From positions 4,030,583-4,094,582 of the forward strand of contig VWZW01002585.1 in the NCBI GenBank assembly GCA_013397115.1: DNA of 64,000 nt, in the 5' to 3' direction. Under the pieces are notes generated by a model. That model was not told where the DNA came from and made no database searches. It worked only from the letters and a program-made list of their open reading frames with translations. The position numbers and the translations under genes are program-made. The stretch's first letter is position 1. Each line of letters opens with the position of its first letter. This document shows positions 9,894 through 21,560 of this stretch, piece after piece. The DNA is from Edolisoma coerulescens. Lineage: Eukaryota; Chordata; Aves; Passeriformes; Campephagidae.

Positions 9894-12800
9894 AAGCCTT
9901 ATGGGTTGTGTGAGAGGTAAAGCTTCAGCCATGCTTCTCTCACCTTTGAGAGGTCAGTGGGTGAGGTTCAGTGCAGGAAACCAGGTGGGAGGCCCAAGTC
10001 TGGCCTGGCTCAGGCCAGCAATGACCTTGCTTTGGCTTCCTTGGCCACTTGTGCTGCCTGGTGCTGTGTAAAATATCTGCTGCTCCCTGATGCCGAGTAC
10101 ATGTGCTTGTGCGCTGCTGGCTACTGCCTGGGTGTAACCACACATCACCACCGGCATACTCCTGTGTGCTTGAGGTCTTAATTTTTATGACAAATATGTT
10201 GAAGTGTTTGGATTCCCCAAGAGGCTCATTTTGTGGCCATTTAGGACATTTAGTATTCAAATTGCATGTCTCTGGGACACGTGCAATTCAAACCTTTCAA
10301 CTCTGCCCATTGCTCTTGAGTGCTTGGATTAGTTGGTTTGAAGGCTAGAGGCCACTTGCATAATGCAGGCACCAGAACCTCACCCAGGGTTTCCAGCAAC
10401 CAAACCCACAGCTCCCATTTGAATTGTAGAAAGCCACTCCGTCTTGACTTAAGGAAAACTCAAAAACAACCCTAAGTGAATTGTTTGGATGAGGTATTGC
10501 TTTGAAATATCCTTGTTAAAAACCAGTGCAACAATTGCCAACCTGAATCTGTCCAGTTTCATCTTCCAACCCACTGATCTGTTCTAGGACAGAGAACTGA
10601 ATCCTTTTCCCAATACTCATCATTCCCAATTCCTGGTCACGAAATTCCTGAACTTTGTCATCAACAAATCAGTTGTGGTGCCTCAATAAAAGGTGCAGAA
10701 TTCAGAATACAAACCACCTCCTTACCTCTTTTCTAAGCCTTTCCCAGCTCTCACAAAATTACACAAGACTTCCTTTACAGTGCTAAAAAGAAACAAAGCT
10801 GGTGTTCTCACCTCGCTTGCAGAGCCAAAGAAATCAGTCATCAGGAACCAAAATAGATTTATTGTGCATAAGAAACCTAGAGAGCTTGTTGTATTTATTT
10901 AAATGGACCAGTGAAGGAAAGGCATTCAAAATCCATTTCAGAACCAGAGCTGTGCTGCATCAAAGGCAGGTTTACTGAGGGGGATAAAAAGGCTCAACCT
11001 CGTCCTGCCTAATTAGCTCTAATCAGTGAGAGATATTCCTGCCACAGGCTAAAGGAACTGCCACATCTCTGCAGAGCCCTCACATCCTTAGCACTGCTGT
11101 CTCCCATGCTGTTGGTTTCACTATATTTTACTCTTGTCCTCCCTCTCCTTTGGTTATCATCACTCCGTTTCAAACCAGAGATGCCCAGTATTTTTCTGTT
11201 TTCGACGAAACAGATATCAACCAGGAACTTCTGTGCTTTGAAGGCTCCTCTGAGGTATTAATTACATTTTTAAGAGACACATATACCTTTCAAAATCCTG
11301 CTGGCCAGAGCATGAGGCTGGGACTCATGAGAGGCAGATGCACTTAGTAACAACCACTATCAATGTCAGCACTCATTTTAACAAACTTATCTTTTTCCTC
11401 CCCCTTAGATTATAGCTTAAATATTACTTAGCACAGAATGCAGTAATGTCCCTAGTACACGAGAACTTGATTTGTGCTGTGTAAGCACTTTCTTCACAGG
11501 ATTGTCTTCTTGGATCTTGCTTCTACCTTACCAGCACAAAAAATCTGCAGTTCCCCGTTGCGCGATATTGTGAAGCATAAGTTTTCAAAGAGAATTAAGG
11601 CAACTGTGTTTTTATCTACAGTTGTTGCACAGATGTCTTATCTCAAGTTGTACTTCAAAAATTATATTTACAAAAGAAATACATGTTTAAATATATGTTT
11701 TATGCTTTACCTACTATGTGTTGGAATAAAAATGCAGATGTTCAGTGAGGCCGTGTTTTAAAGCTAGGTCATCGGTGCTGTCTTATATCTACTGGATACA
11801 ATGTCTAGCTTAAAATCTCTGCCTATTCCTCCCTTGTTATTCCCCAAAAATTCTCACACAGTCTTTAACACAGGTCAGCTGAGTTATTTTGATAGTGAGA
11901 GACAAGCTTCACATAGGTAAGGTTTTGTTACTCATTTTCATTAAAAGAAGGGCACAGCTGATTCCTCTGAAATTTCAGCTGTCAGCAAGTGATGATTATT
12001 GTGTAAGTTATCTTTCTTTTATTGATAATTCTAGCATGTCAGTTGCTTTGAAATATATAGATACCTGCACAGGAAGTGTCAGATATTTATACATCCTGAT
12101 GCCAAACAAAGAGGCAGTCGGTCCCACTGTGATTGCACTTGAGCTTGTGTGGATGGAAGTACTTCAGCTGTAGGATGGCACCAGTGGTTTTAGATTTCAA
12201 GCCCATAGTCTGCAAGGAGATGTGTGAAAGCATGTGGCCACATGCCAGGTTCTTGGCACAGTAGGCAAACCACAAATTTAGCTAGCTCTTAAAAATACAG
12301 GCTGAAGAAATAATTTTTGATGATTATATAAATTAGCAGCGTAAGGTCTATTGTAAAGTGTATAATGCACTTTCTGAAAAAGGAACTTGGAAGCTTTGGA
12401 CTTGATCCATCTGTGTCTGGTACCTTGTGTAGGCATTCAGGCATGTCCAAAAATGAGTGCCCAAAGCAACCAGGTCAGGGTAAAATATTTTATCCACCCT
12501 TTACCCTTTACACACGATGTGCAGGAACATGCAGTCAGGAGGTCTCTGATCACATCGCAGACTGTGTCCGGGCCAGATTCTCTGGGCGATGTTATCTCTT
12601 CTGACATGGCACAGGGAACAGAGCTATGCCCTTTAGTCCTGTTTGAGCCCTGGATGTGGCCCACAGAGACTGTCTGTCTCCTTGAACAAGCAGAGGTTTC
12701 GGAGGGTTTGTACTGTGACCGGAGCAAAGCTGCACGCTGCCCCGTGCTCTGCCCTGGGTGGTGATCTCGAATGTCAACTGTTATAAACTCTGAGCAATAA

Positions 12801-15380
12801 CATCTCTTGTTTCACAGATTTATTATCAACAGCCTGTGTTGCCCATTGACCTCAAGGTGGTTTTATTGTACATCACCATGCTGTGGTCACATATCTCCAG
12901 GTTAGAATGAATTGCTGCTTATCGCTTCTTTCAACGACATCACAGCTTCATGACCCAGCTGTCTCTGGCCTGCCTGTTGATGTAAGGACAGATGTGGGGC
13001 CTGAAGGTTGGTGGCTGTGCTCTGTCAGGTGTGTGGACCCCCAAAGTCCCTCCTGCTGCCGAAGCCATGCTGTGGGTATCTAAAAGGCCATTCCGTTTTT
13101 TAATTCCTTAGGGAGCTGCAGGATTGAAGCAAATATTTTGTTTCTTTACCTCTCTTGCTTCTTTGCCCTTGCCAGGCATTTTTTTTCCAGCCTCTCTTGT
13201 TGTTTCACTACAGAGCTCCCACACTGGCCCCCGCTGCCTGTGTTATTGGTAGGCTGTTCCCTCCTGCTTGCTGCCTTCCTTTGCTGTATTGGTTTGACCT
13301 TTCCCTGGGATAGCTAGCTGTTCCCTTGATATCTGGAGGTGTTTCTCTAGGGCTAGATCTTCTCTTTTTATACATTTCTATAAGAGGGACTCATGTCCTA
13401 CAGATGATCTTGGTTCCATTTAGGGAGTGTTTAACATCTCCAGAGTTACAGATTTTGCAGCTCTCTAAGGCAGGTGTCTATCTCAGCTCCTGCTTCTTGA
13501 GGTGGGGTAAAAGATACAATATTTCTCCAGAGTCTCATTCTGTCTGCAGGGTCATGATTCTAATCAAACACCTTTATCAGCTATTCCAGTGTTTCAGGCA
13601 TTATTCCTGGCAGCAGCATCTCACTGGCTTCTTGTCCTTTAATTCCCAGTGAGACAGTAAAAATCTTTACCTTCATTTTCTCATCTTTATCTCTCATGGT
13701 CAGCTCTGCATACAGACTTGGTTCTGGCTTCCCTGCTGCTATGCAGGGTTGGGGTTTTTTGTCTACCTTCACATTACTTGTTTGCTCTCTTTCTGTCTGT
13801 GCCCTATAAACTTGCTTTTCCTTGCTTGCTCTGGGTCGACTACTTGGGTTCATGTGCCACATGCTGTGTGATCCCATGAGAGGACTGTGGTACTTCTAGG
13901 TGTGGCTCTCTATTAAGACAATTCCTTTGTTTATGCTGATATGCCACAGACACTGGCTTCCTGGTGCTGATAAACGCTTCTGTCCTGCAATTCTTGTCTC
14001 CCTGTCCTGTTCCCAGGGGTAAGCTAGAAGTGTCCAGCCATCATCCATCACAGTATGCTGAGCTGCTGCCAGGTGGGATGGGAAATGGAGGGAAGGCAAC
14101 TCATTTGCTCTTTTGGTCTCTTCTTGAGCATAGTAAGTTGTCCAGACCTTCAGCAGTCAGAAGGGTACAACTGGACAGACGTGGTGGGACTGTCTATGTG
14201 CAATGGGCAGGGCTTGTGCAGTCCCACACACACATATGCAGGCCTTGAACTCTATCACACATGGAAAGAAACAGGCATGGCACAATTCAACCTAGCCTAA
14301 AATGCATGCAAAGAATTACTCCACAAAAAAAAAAAAAGCATAAAATTCTTGTTTCCCTCCTCTTTCCGTCAAAAGAGCAGACTATCTCCAAAATGGAGAA
14401 AACATGAGGAGAGAGCGCTTAAGAAAGGACGGAGCTCAGATAAATGACCCAGAGAAGAATATTGATTTTGCTTTGTTTTGCTGGGAGAAGGATAATAATT
14501 TCTTGTTCTTTTGTACTTAGAAAAGGAGAAAACTTTGCTGTTTGCAGCAAATGTTCAGGATCCAAGTCTTCTCTGCTTTGATGTAGTTGCTACTTTCCTT
14601 TACTTGGTGCCGCTATCCCAGTATAAGACCAGCAACAGAATAGAGAACCAGAACATGTATTTTTTTAAAAATAGATGAAAAAAATAGATGAATGAAAAGC
14701 CCTGCTCTCGTGGCGTTAATGGAAGGCTTCTTTGTATTTAGTACTGTGGAGAAAATTTGTCCAAGAGCAATTCAACCAAATGTAAATATTGCCCCCTACT
14801 AGTACTGCCAAGATCAATGAGAAGCTGGATTATCTGCCTCATGAGTGCCATCATTTATGTTAGATCAATGCTGGGGCTGGTTACGTGCATGCACCTGACT
14901 TTCCAGTACCTTTTTTTTTTTTAATTTCAATTCAGTGAATGCAATGCTGATGAAAGCTCTCAGGTTGAGGTCTCTGAAAACTGAAGTCATCTGGTTATCA
15001 GCAGAGCACACTCTGGTGTGGCATCATCCAATTCTTGAGGTGTTTCCAGGAGACACCCCCCAGGTAGCACCAGTCTGCTGCCCTCTGGTCAGCTGGTCAG
15101 TCTGGCAAAGTTACTTACATGAGTGCAAACTGCAGGACACGTCTGTACCCCAAGGTTTTCTCACTCAGCTTAATAGGCTGCAGAGCTCATTCCTCACTGT
15201 TCATGTAAGCTTAGATCCTCATTGCTATGTTGGGTTTCTCTATAAAGAAGTGGGAATTCATTTTCATTGCATACTCACACATTTTTATTCACTTTCCACA
15301 AACATTTATAGAGGAAATGTTTTTGTTTCTTCCTTCTAAGAGTGTTCCCAGAAATTCTTGCAGTATCTACCTAGAAAGTT
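9894..15380. other. Unassigned non-coding DNA
   Basis: About 5.5 kb of mixed-composition sequence without recognised repeats beyond short A or T runs (14324-14336, 14911-14922). The segment 11500-11760 is AT-rich and contains an isolated CpG cluster (GTTGCGCGATATTG near 11558-11571), which may hint at constraint. No coding sequence, tRNA or promoter can be supported. Confidence 0.5.
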
Positions 15381-15450
15381 GGACCCTGATCCAGCGAAGC
15401 AATTAAGCATGTGCTTAAAATTACAAACTATCCCTGTGACTGAAGCACTC
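15381..15450. mobile_element. Relic of an ancient palindromic amniote repeat (MITE-like)
   Basis: The sequence beginning GGACCCTGATCCAGC, then AAGCAATTAAGCATGTGCTTAA, closely matches a word string I know as common in turtle, crocodile and bird genomes (gaccctgatccagcaaagcacttaagcatgtgctta). Full copies are palindromic and end in its reverse complement. Only one arm is recognisable here; the mirror arm is lost or decayed. The family name is not given because I cannot verify it. Confidence 0.45.
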
Positions 15451-16975
15451 TGTCAGAACTAGGACATCTTTCTCCTGTCCTGCCTTTTCATTTTGTGATT
15501 ATAAATTATCAAAGTAAATGAAGACAAGGCAGTGACACAGGGTAGGCTGCAACACAAATGCACAAGCATCATCCCACACAACCAGCCCCCGAGACAGGTA
15601 GCTGGGGCCTGGAAAGCACATTTGTGCTTTATGTTACTTCCAGATTCAAACCTTCATGTCCGCTTAGGACTGTCCCCCTCGGCCTCCAGCTGGACCCAGT
15701 CAGCTTTGCCCGAGCACTGCGGGATGGCACAGCTCCCGTGCACACGCCCACAAGCTCCCTGCAACCCCACAACAGTGATATGCACTTTCCTTGAGGGGTT
15801 TCCTACACACAGACTGGGGAGAGATCAGCACCTATTCTTTGGGGAAGTTCCTGTGAGACGGAATCTCTGCAGCTTCAGCACGGCCACAGCAACATTTTTG
15901 AGCAGCTCAGGATGGAGGTGGCTGTGCCAAAGCTTTACAGGAAATCTGCGCTACGTGGAGCAAAACTGTTTCAGGACACCCTGAGGAGCCTTAAAGCAAT
16001 ATGACATTTTGTCAAATTTAATCCAATTCCACATATTTTGCCAGCGCTTTCCAAACCTCGTTGTCCTACGAATCTGGCAACCCTTCCTTGTCTGCCCTTA
16101 CAAAACAGGATCAGCTTTCAAAGAGAAATGTGCCCAAGCAAACTCTGCATCTTCCTTGCCAGCAATTGCAGGAACATTTTCCATCTCCTTTGCATTTCTC
16201 TAGGAACTTTCTCCCTCCCGTTCAGAATTCACTTTATAGGACTTTCAGTCCTTCACCCTCATCTCCTCCAGGCAGACTTGCTAGCTAAGGAATTTCCCAA
16301 GCTTTCTCTTTGGGAAGATGAATCTCCTTCTAGAAAATGAACACGTTTTGTAAAACGAGTTTTTACTTATTGCTGAGAAAAAATATCCATGTTCTATGAT
16401 ATGGATGAAGAGGTGTTTGCTCTGATCAGGGTAAAAGAAACCGAATAACCCTCATCCAGTCCAATAATAACTGAAAGAGCAGTAGGCTATATACGTACAC
16501 TCTTACCAATGCATTCATATCTTGCCATCTGCTGAACAGAACCTGAACTGGCAAGCCATCTTGCCTAAAAGTGCTAAAAATTAAAGGAAATTTTCCTTTG
16601 GCTCATGTTGTCCAACTATTTGTCCTGAGAATCTGAGAACTAGGGCCACTTTTTTCACAGTACAGGAGCAACTCTGAAGATTCAATGAGCCAATACACTT
16701 GTAATAGTTCGTATTTATAGTGCTTTTCCTTGAAGAGGTTTTTTTTCCTTCAAAGCCCATTGGTGAAGGGATTAGGTGGGGTGAGGGGAGAGATAACTAT
16801 CCAAGAAAGTAAGAATATACATCTGTGAGTCATCACTTATCTTAACAGACCAGTCCTGAGAGCAAAGAGTGCTATGGAAATGTCTATTTTAGTCCAATTA
16901 AAAAAAAAAAAAGTTTGGAGAAGTGAACATTTCTGCACAGATTGTCACTACTTTGTGAATACTCACTGAAAAAGC
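15451..16975. other. Unassigned non-coding DNA
   Basis: Mixed-composition sequence; a moderately C-rich portion at 15580-15800 gives longer open frames with no family resemblance. No recognised repeat or RNA gene. Confidence 0.5.
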
Positions 16976-17470
16976 CATGAATCTGGTACAGCTCTACTGC
17001 AGACAACTTTGGAGGAAAGCTTATTCTCCGGCCGTGAATTATGCACAGATAATTATACTGTTCTTTTTTGGCAGCCCACTCTGTGGTTCCCATCTTGGCA
17101 CATCATCTCCTGTTCCAAGTCGCACACCCATTAGCTCAAGCCTGAGAGCCCTTCCCCGGGTCACACGCACAACACCCTCTGAAGGAGTGGAACCATGATG
17201 ACAATTTGTCAGATATGATAACTAACAAATTAGTGCCTCGCATCGCCGTCAACGTTTGGGGTTTCTGATACAGTGCATGTAGAGCTATTCATTAGGCATG
17301 TTTGACAGAGGGTGGGAGGGGAGAGGTTGTTTTGTCTTCCTTCACTTTTAATTCTGACAATTGCAAATACGCTGCAGGCTTCTCAGCTCATACACTCGGT
17401 GCACTATCCTGGCTAAATCCTACTGAGGAGAAGAAATGAGCTCTCTTGGGTGACCACTCCAGTGTGTAGG
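16975..17470. promoter_or_regulatory. Candidate enhancer block with retained CpG quartet
   Basis: A repeat-free block in AT-leaning DNA. Four CpGs fall within 16 bases (17239, 17244, 17247, 17253) although the surroundings are strongly CpG-depleted. That is unusual for methylated neutral avian DNA and suggests constraint or an unmethylated site. Nearby words include GATAATTATA near 17048, CAGATATGATAACTAA near 17211 and a MEIS-type TTTGACAGAGG near 17302. Texture matches conserved non-coding elements; function is inferred. Confidence 0.35.
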
Positions 17471-17639
17471 AGTGAAGCATCCTTTTTATATTCTGTCAGC
17501 ACTAGAGCAAAAGCAAAAATCTTTCAAAACAACCTTCATGTATATATTCAGATTCCTCATACTTTTGTTCCACTTTAGGAGCATAAGATCATTGGAGACG
17601 TCCTAGTTCTAACAAGTATTGTGGAAATACATTGTCAAA

Positions 17640-17930
17640 GGCTTTTAAAATGTTCCCTTAGATACCTCATCTTAAGAGGCAGCCCAGCTTTCAGCAGCTG
17701 TGAGATACTGTAGTCAGCTACAACTGCTACAATTTGTTGCAGCTCAGCCTCCTGGAATAATTCCTGTCAATGAATCATTATGGATTAGGCCATACTTAAA
17801 AGGTTAATTTATATACAACTGCTGGAGCTTGTATTGACCCTTCTTACACTGGTCTAAGGCGCTGAATGTTTTATTGCCTCTCTGTATAAACAAAAGTTCC
17901 AGATAACTGCATATCCTTGACAAGATGTTC
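17640..17930. promoter_or_regulatory. Candidate enhancer block (bicoid-type, SOX-type and GATA-type motifs)
   Basis: Repeat-free sequence with CAGCTG at 17695-17700, GGATTA (TAATCC on the minus strand, the OTX/PITX-type core) at 17782-17787, AACAAAAG at 17889-17896 and AGATAA at 17901-17906, plus several TTAAT cores. No coding potential. The assignment rests on motif mix and lack of repeats; a conservation test would decide it. Confidence 0.33.
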
Positions 17931-18640
17931 TTAACTCTTTCAGCGATGGACAGTCTCTCTGAGAAAGCTCTGCCCGCGAGGACACCAGGAGTGGTGTGTT
18001 TGGGGACATACCAACGCCTCCTGCTTGGTGTTACTGGTGTGTTTGCAAGGCAGTCCCATTACACCATGGCACCGCCAGACTGGATTTTGTAGTTTTGTAT
18101 CCCTGATTAATATATAAGGGAAAGCTGTGCAGGGAGAGCTAAAATCTTTCATTAGAGGAAATGGTGGGATTTGAGGGATATGTTTATTGTTTGTTGCTCT
18201 CATTTCAGCCTGGAGGAAGGAGCTGTGTGCCTGAGAGGTTGTCCATTTCTGTACAAGTCTACCAGGTTCCTAGTGAAAACATGATTCATCCTTGCAAACC
18301 TCATGACACCTGGTGCATGCTTAGCCACTGCATAGGTAGGAGTTAGAGCCTGAAGTGTTATCTGTGAGTAACATTAACCATATGTCCTGGACATGTCTCC
18401 CCTCTGTAGCCACAACACAACAGGTAGTTTTCATGTACCCAAGGTATGCTTTCATTCCCAAACATACCTGCTGCTATCATGGCTCAGGAAAACAGTAAAA
18501 ACACAGTGCCATAAAAGCTCAGCAGCGGCTTAAATGCCTCCAGTTGCTCTGTGCAGTAGAGATGGTGTTTGCAATCCGTCATGGCCCAGCCATATGTTAT
18601 GGGAACACAGGCTGACCTCAACCATCTTCTGTGTTCATCA
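17931..18640. other. Unassigned non-coding DNA
   Basis: Mixed-composition sequence upstream of a possible exon. No recognised repeat or coding feature. Confidence 0.5.
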
Positions 18641-18739
18641 GCTGCTGCAGTGCTGCAACCTGATCCCCCCTCCAGAAATGCCTGTCAGTACTGCAGCCGG
18701 GACCTCCACCATCCTGAAACCATCGCCGCAGAAAAATCA
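18641..18739 (+). other. Possible internal exon (splice-site bounded, 99 nt)
   Basis: A pyrimidine-rich stretch ending in TTCATCAG (to 18640) precedes a C-rich 99-nt segment that ends CAG|GTGAGAG, a near-consensus vertebrate donor, at 18739/18740. The segment is open in two forward frames, one giving ...RNACQYCSRDLHHPE..., the other PVSTAAGTSTILKPSPQ. The length (a multiple of three) and both splice sites are typical of a vertebrate internal exon. I recognise neither peptide, no neighbouring exon was found, and splice-like pairs occur by chance, so this may be a non-coding RNA exon or nothing. Confidence 0.22.
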
Positions 18740-20024
18740 GGTGAGAGACACCCTGGGCTGCATTCACCCTGGATGTTTTAGGTTTCCAGGTACTACTGGA
18801 ACCTGCAAGAACTTCCCGGCTGCAGTACCCCTTGCTGTAAGGTCTGTCCCACAGTGTCCTACACAGACTGGGACACCTTTATGTGCCTCATATGACATCT
18901 GATTTCATTGTGTTACAGCACCTACCCACCGTGTGCGCTCTCAGCCATCCTTTACTCAGGCATCTGCTACCTGCATGTGAAAGCATCCTCTTTGCTGACA
19001 CTCCTCTTCCCAGGGTTTGAGAGGCAAAGACACGGCATGCATGTCTTTGTCAAGGTTTTCCTAGACAGAAAGACCTAGCCCTTCTGAAGCCACTTCAGTC
19101 CATGTTTGCCAGAGAAGTTTCCATGATCTCTTCCTTCTGACATGTCCCAGGATTACAACTATGATCTACAAATTTTTTCACAGCTTAGAATTTTTTTGGC
19201 AGGAAAAGGCCATCACCTTCTCCTCCCAAAGCAATCCCAGCAATCCCAGTGTGAACACTGTTGCTGCCATGGGTTGTGTGACTACAGCTGGGTGCTGAGG
19301 TCCTCAAATTCCTGTAAAACAGATGATTCAGGGCTAGTCCAAGGGCTTTGTAAGCCAGTCTATCTGTCTCTGCATATCTGGGCAGTGCTGCCACAATGAG
19401 CCTGGTTTCCTGGGATGGCAGGAAATGTTCATGGCTATCTGCAGATATACAACTCAGGGCTAAAACTGAAAGAGTCTTAACATACAGCACCTTGGGGCTA
19501 CTCAGGGTAAATTGGGCTACCTTATCAGTACTCATAAACCCTACCCTCACAGGTTTAACAGTAGTCCTCCCTTCTGCCAAGACAGTAGAGCATTGTTCTC
19601 CTGGTATGAAGGATAGAAGCAAGACCTCTGTCTCCCCTTCCCATGTACCCAGAAAGGACAAACACACAGGGGCCTGCTATAAAATACAAAAACCATCCCT
19701 CAAACAGAGCCTCTTCTCTTCTCCCCACAAACATCCTGAAGATATAGAAAAAGATTTTTACCTATCCAAAAGAAGCATTTTTTACAAGTCCCATGCTAAG
19801 AACTTTCCCTGCTTCATCCTTGAGATTATCAGAGGGCTAAGGGCTCTCTTCTGCCAATGTCGCATGTCAGTGCCATGTAGTGGAGGCCAGTGTTAAACCC
19901 CGTACCAAACCTCCCTGGGCAGGTTATCAGAGGTTATCTTTGCTGCTGTTTCTCTCCCCTGTCTCCCCCAGGCTCAAGGGAAGCTGCAACCCAGTGCTGT
20001 CCCTCCTGGGGGTACTCGCCCACA
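18740..20024. other. Unassigned non-coding DNA
   Basis: Mixed-composition sequence with moderately long open frames on both strands between 19185 and 19896. The two strands are equally open, as expected of random sequence of this composition. No recognised repeat. Confidence 0.45.
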
Positions 20025-20087
20025 CAAACAGAGAAATTAAGAAACCTAAGGGACCTTCCAAGGTCCTCAGATGTAAGGAGGTGGCAC
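20025..20087 (-). mobile_element. MIR-like ancient SINE fragment
   Basis: On the given strand the words 'acagagaaattaag', 'ggaccttccaaggtc' and 'atgtaaggaggtggca' follow the MIR antisense order (acagagaggttaag / ttgcccaaggtcaca / agtaagtggca) with similar spacing. Flanks show no further similarity. Confidence 0.5.
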
Positions 20088-21400
20088 ACACTTTATGCTG
20101 AAATGTACATTTAATAGCTGTTTACTTAGATCACATTAAACCTGCCAGCTCCACTTAGAAATAAATTCAATACCAATCTGAACAACAACAAAAATGACTC
20201 AGTGTGCCCAGGGTGTCCTGTTGGGGTACCTTGCTGTAGTTAGATCCCTATCACGGCTGGATGGGGTGATGGTTGGCACAAGTAAGCCTGAGATGTTTTG
20301 TCATGAGAGTGTGACTGAGCAAGCATAGAAGTGCTTCTTGATCCTGCTCCCATTTCCACTAATCCCTCTCTGAGTAGTGGGGACACAAGCTGACTGTTGG
20401 GGTCAGTTTTGCTGCGGGAGGGTTCCCCCACTGTTTGTTGCCACATCCACACCCAGCTCTTGGTTGCCAGAAGTGATTTATGATGTGGTGAGTTATTTTT
20501 GCTGAAATCAGAGGTATTTCTGCTAGGAAGAGAAAATAGATCTAAGTCCTGCCTCACAAAAGCAGATAAGGATCTATCTCCGTTTGAAATTAGGGGCTGC
20601 TTTAGAAGCCTAAAGCAGGTCATCATTCTCTCATAAAAACTATGTGGAAAGAAGAAAAAGTCTCCTCCCATATCCCCTGGATAGAGATGCAACACAGAAG
20701 GGGAGGCTTGCTTTCCTCTCTACCATCCTGCCTGAGCTCAAGGCCAGGTTTCCCCTGAGAAGAGGCACAATCCACCGTACTCCGTTTCCACCAGCAAGAC
20801 TTCTCTTGCGGAAGCCCTTCCACTTGTTGTAGGTAATAAAATATTTATTTGCCCAGAGATTTGGACCTCTCTTCCTTATTTCACATTAGTGTGCTAATCG
20901 CTGGCAGCAGAGTAAGTCTCTCTCCCCCTCATCATGCACGGGTGCTCTCCTCCTTCACTTCAATGGATATTTATTTTTCATATAAAGTAGACTAACTGGA
21001 AAACCAGAGTATCTGATTACCTGGGGGCAGTGCACTGTGCTGAAATGATGTGCAGCGAGAGGCAAAGAGTTTGAAGGGTGGTCTCTGCTTTCCATTTTAA
21101 ATGATGTGGTTACCATGGGGTAAAACAAGATACCTCTATGGCTCAGCAGCCTTCTTAACCCAAATACAGGGGGCATCTAATAGTTTAAAATGTAACTCTG
21201 AAAGGACTTTCTTTAATGTAAAGTTTACTCCCTTGATGGGAGCAAAGTCACAGTGTCTAATATCAATTTTTTTTCCTTAAAAATGTCCTGGAGCCTAGGG
21301 ATGATGAAAACCCAAAACCACCTCTTTATCCCTCTTGGCTTAGATGGCCTCTTTTCTGACACAAATCTCTGAAGAAAAAAAAAAAGTACTCAAAGATCAT
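20088..21400. other. Unassigned non-coding DNA
   Basis: Mixed to AT-rich sequence; 20820-20950 is repeat-free and contains TTAGTGTGCTAATCGC, possibly constrained. No supported gene. Confidence 0.45.
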
Positions 21401-21560
21401 TCTGAAATTGCTTGGCATTTGTGATCTTGAAAATAAACAGACAATTCACTGTATCATGAATTCTGTGTTCTCCTTCCTATCCAATAATCTTTGAAATTCT
21501 CACATGACCACTTACATGAGTGGACAATTACAAATTTAAGCAAGAAAATTAGAGTTTGTC
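21400..21560. promoter_or_regulatory. AT-rich block with an NKX-like inverted pair
   Basis: A short repeat-free block containing CCACT at 21508-21512 and AGTGG at 21519-21523 separated by 6 bases, an inverted pair of the core bound by NK2-type homeodomains (CCACTT / AAGTGG). ACAATTAC follows immediately. Evidence is motif-level only. Confidence 0.22.
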
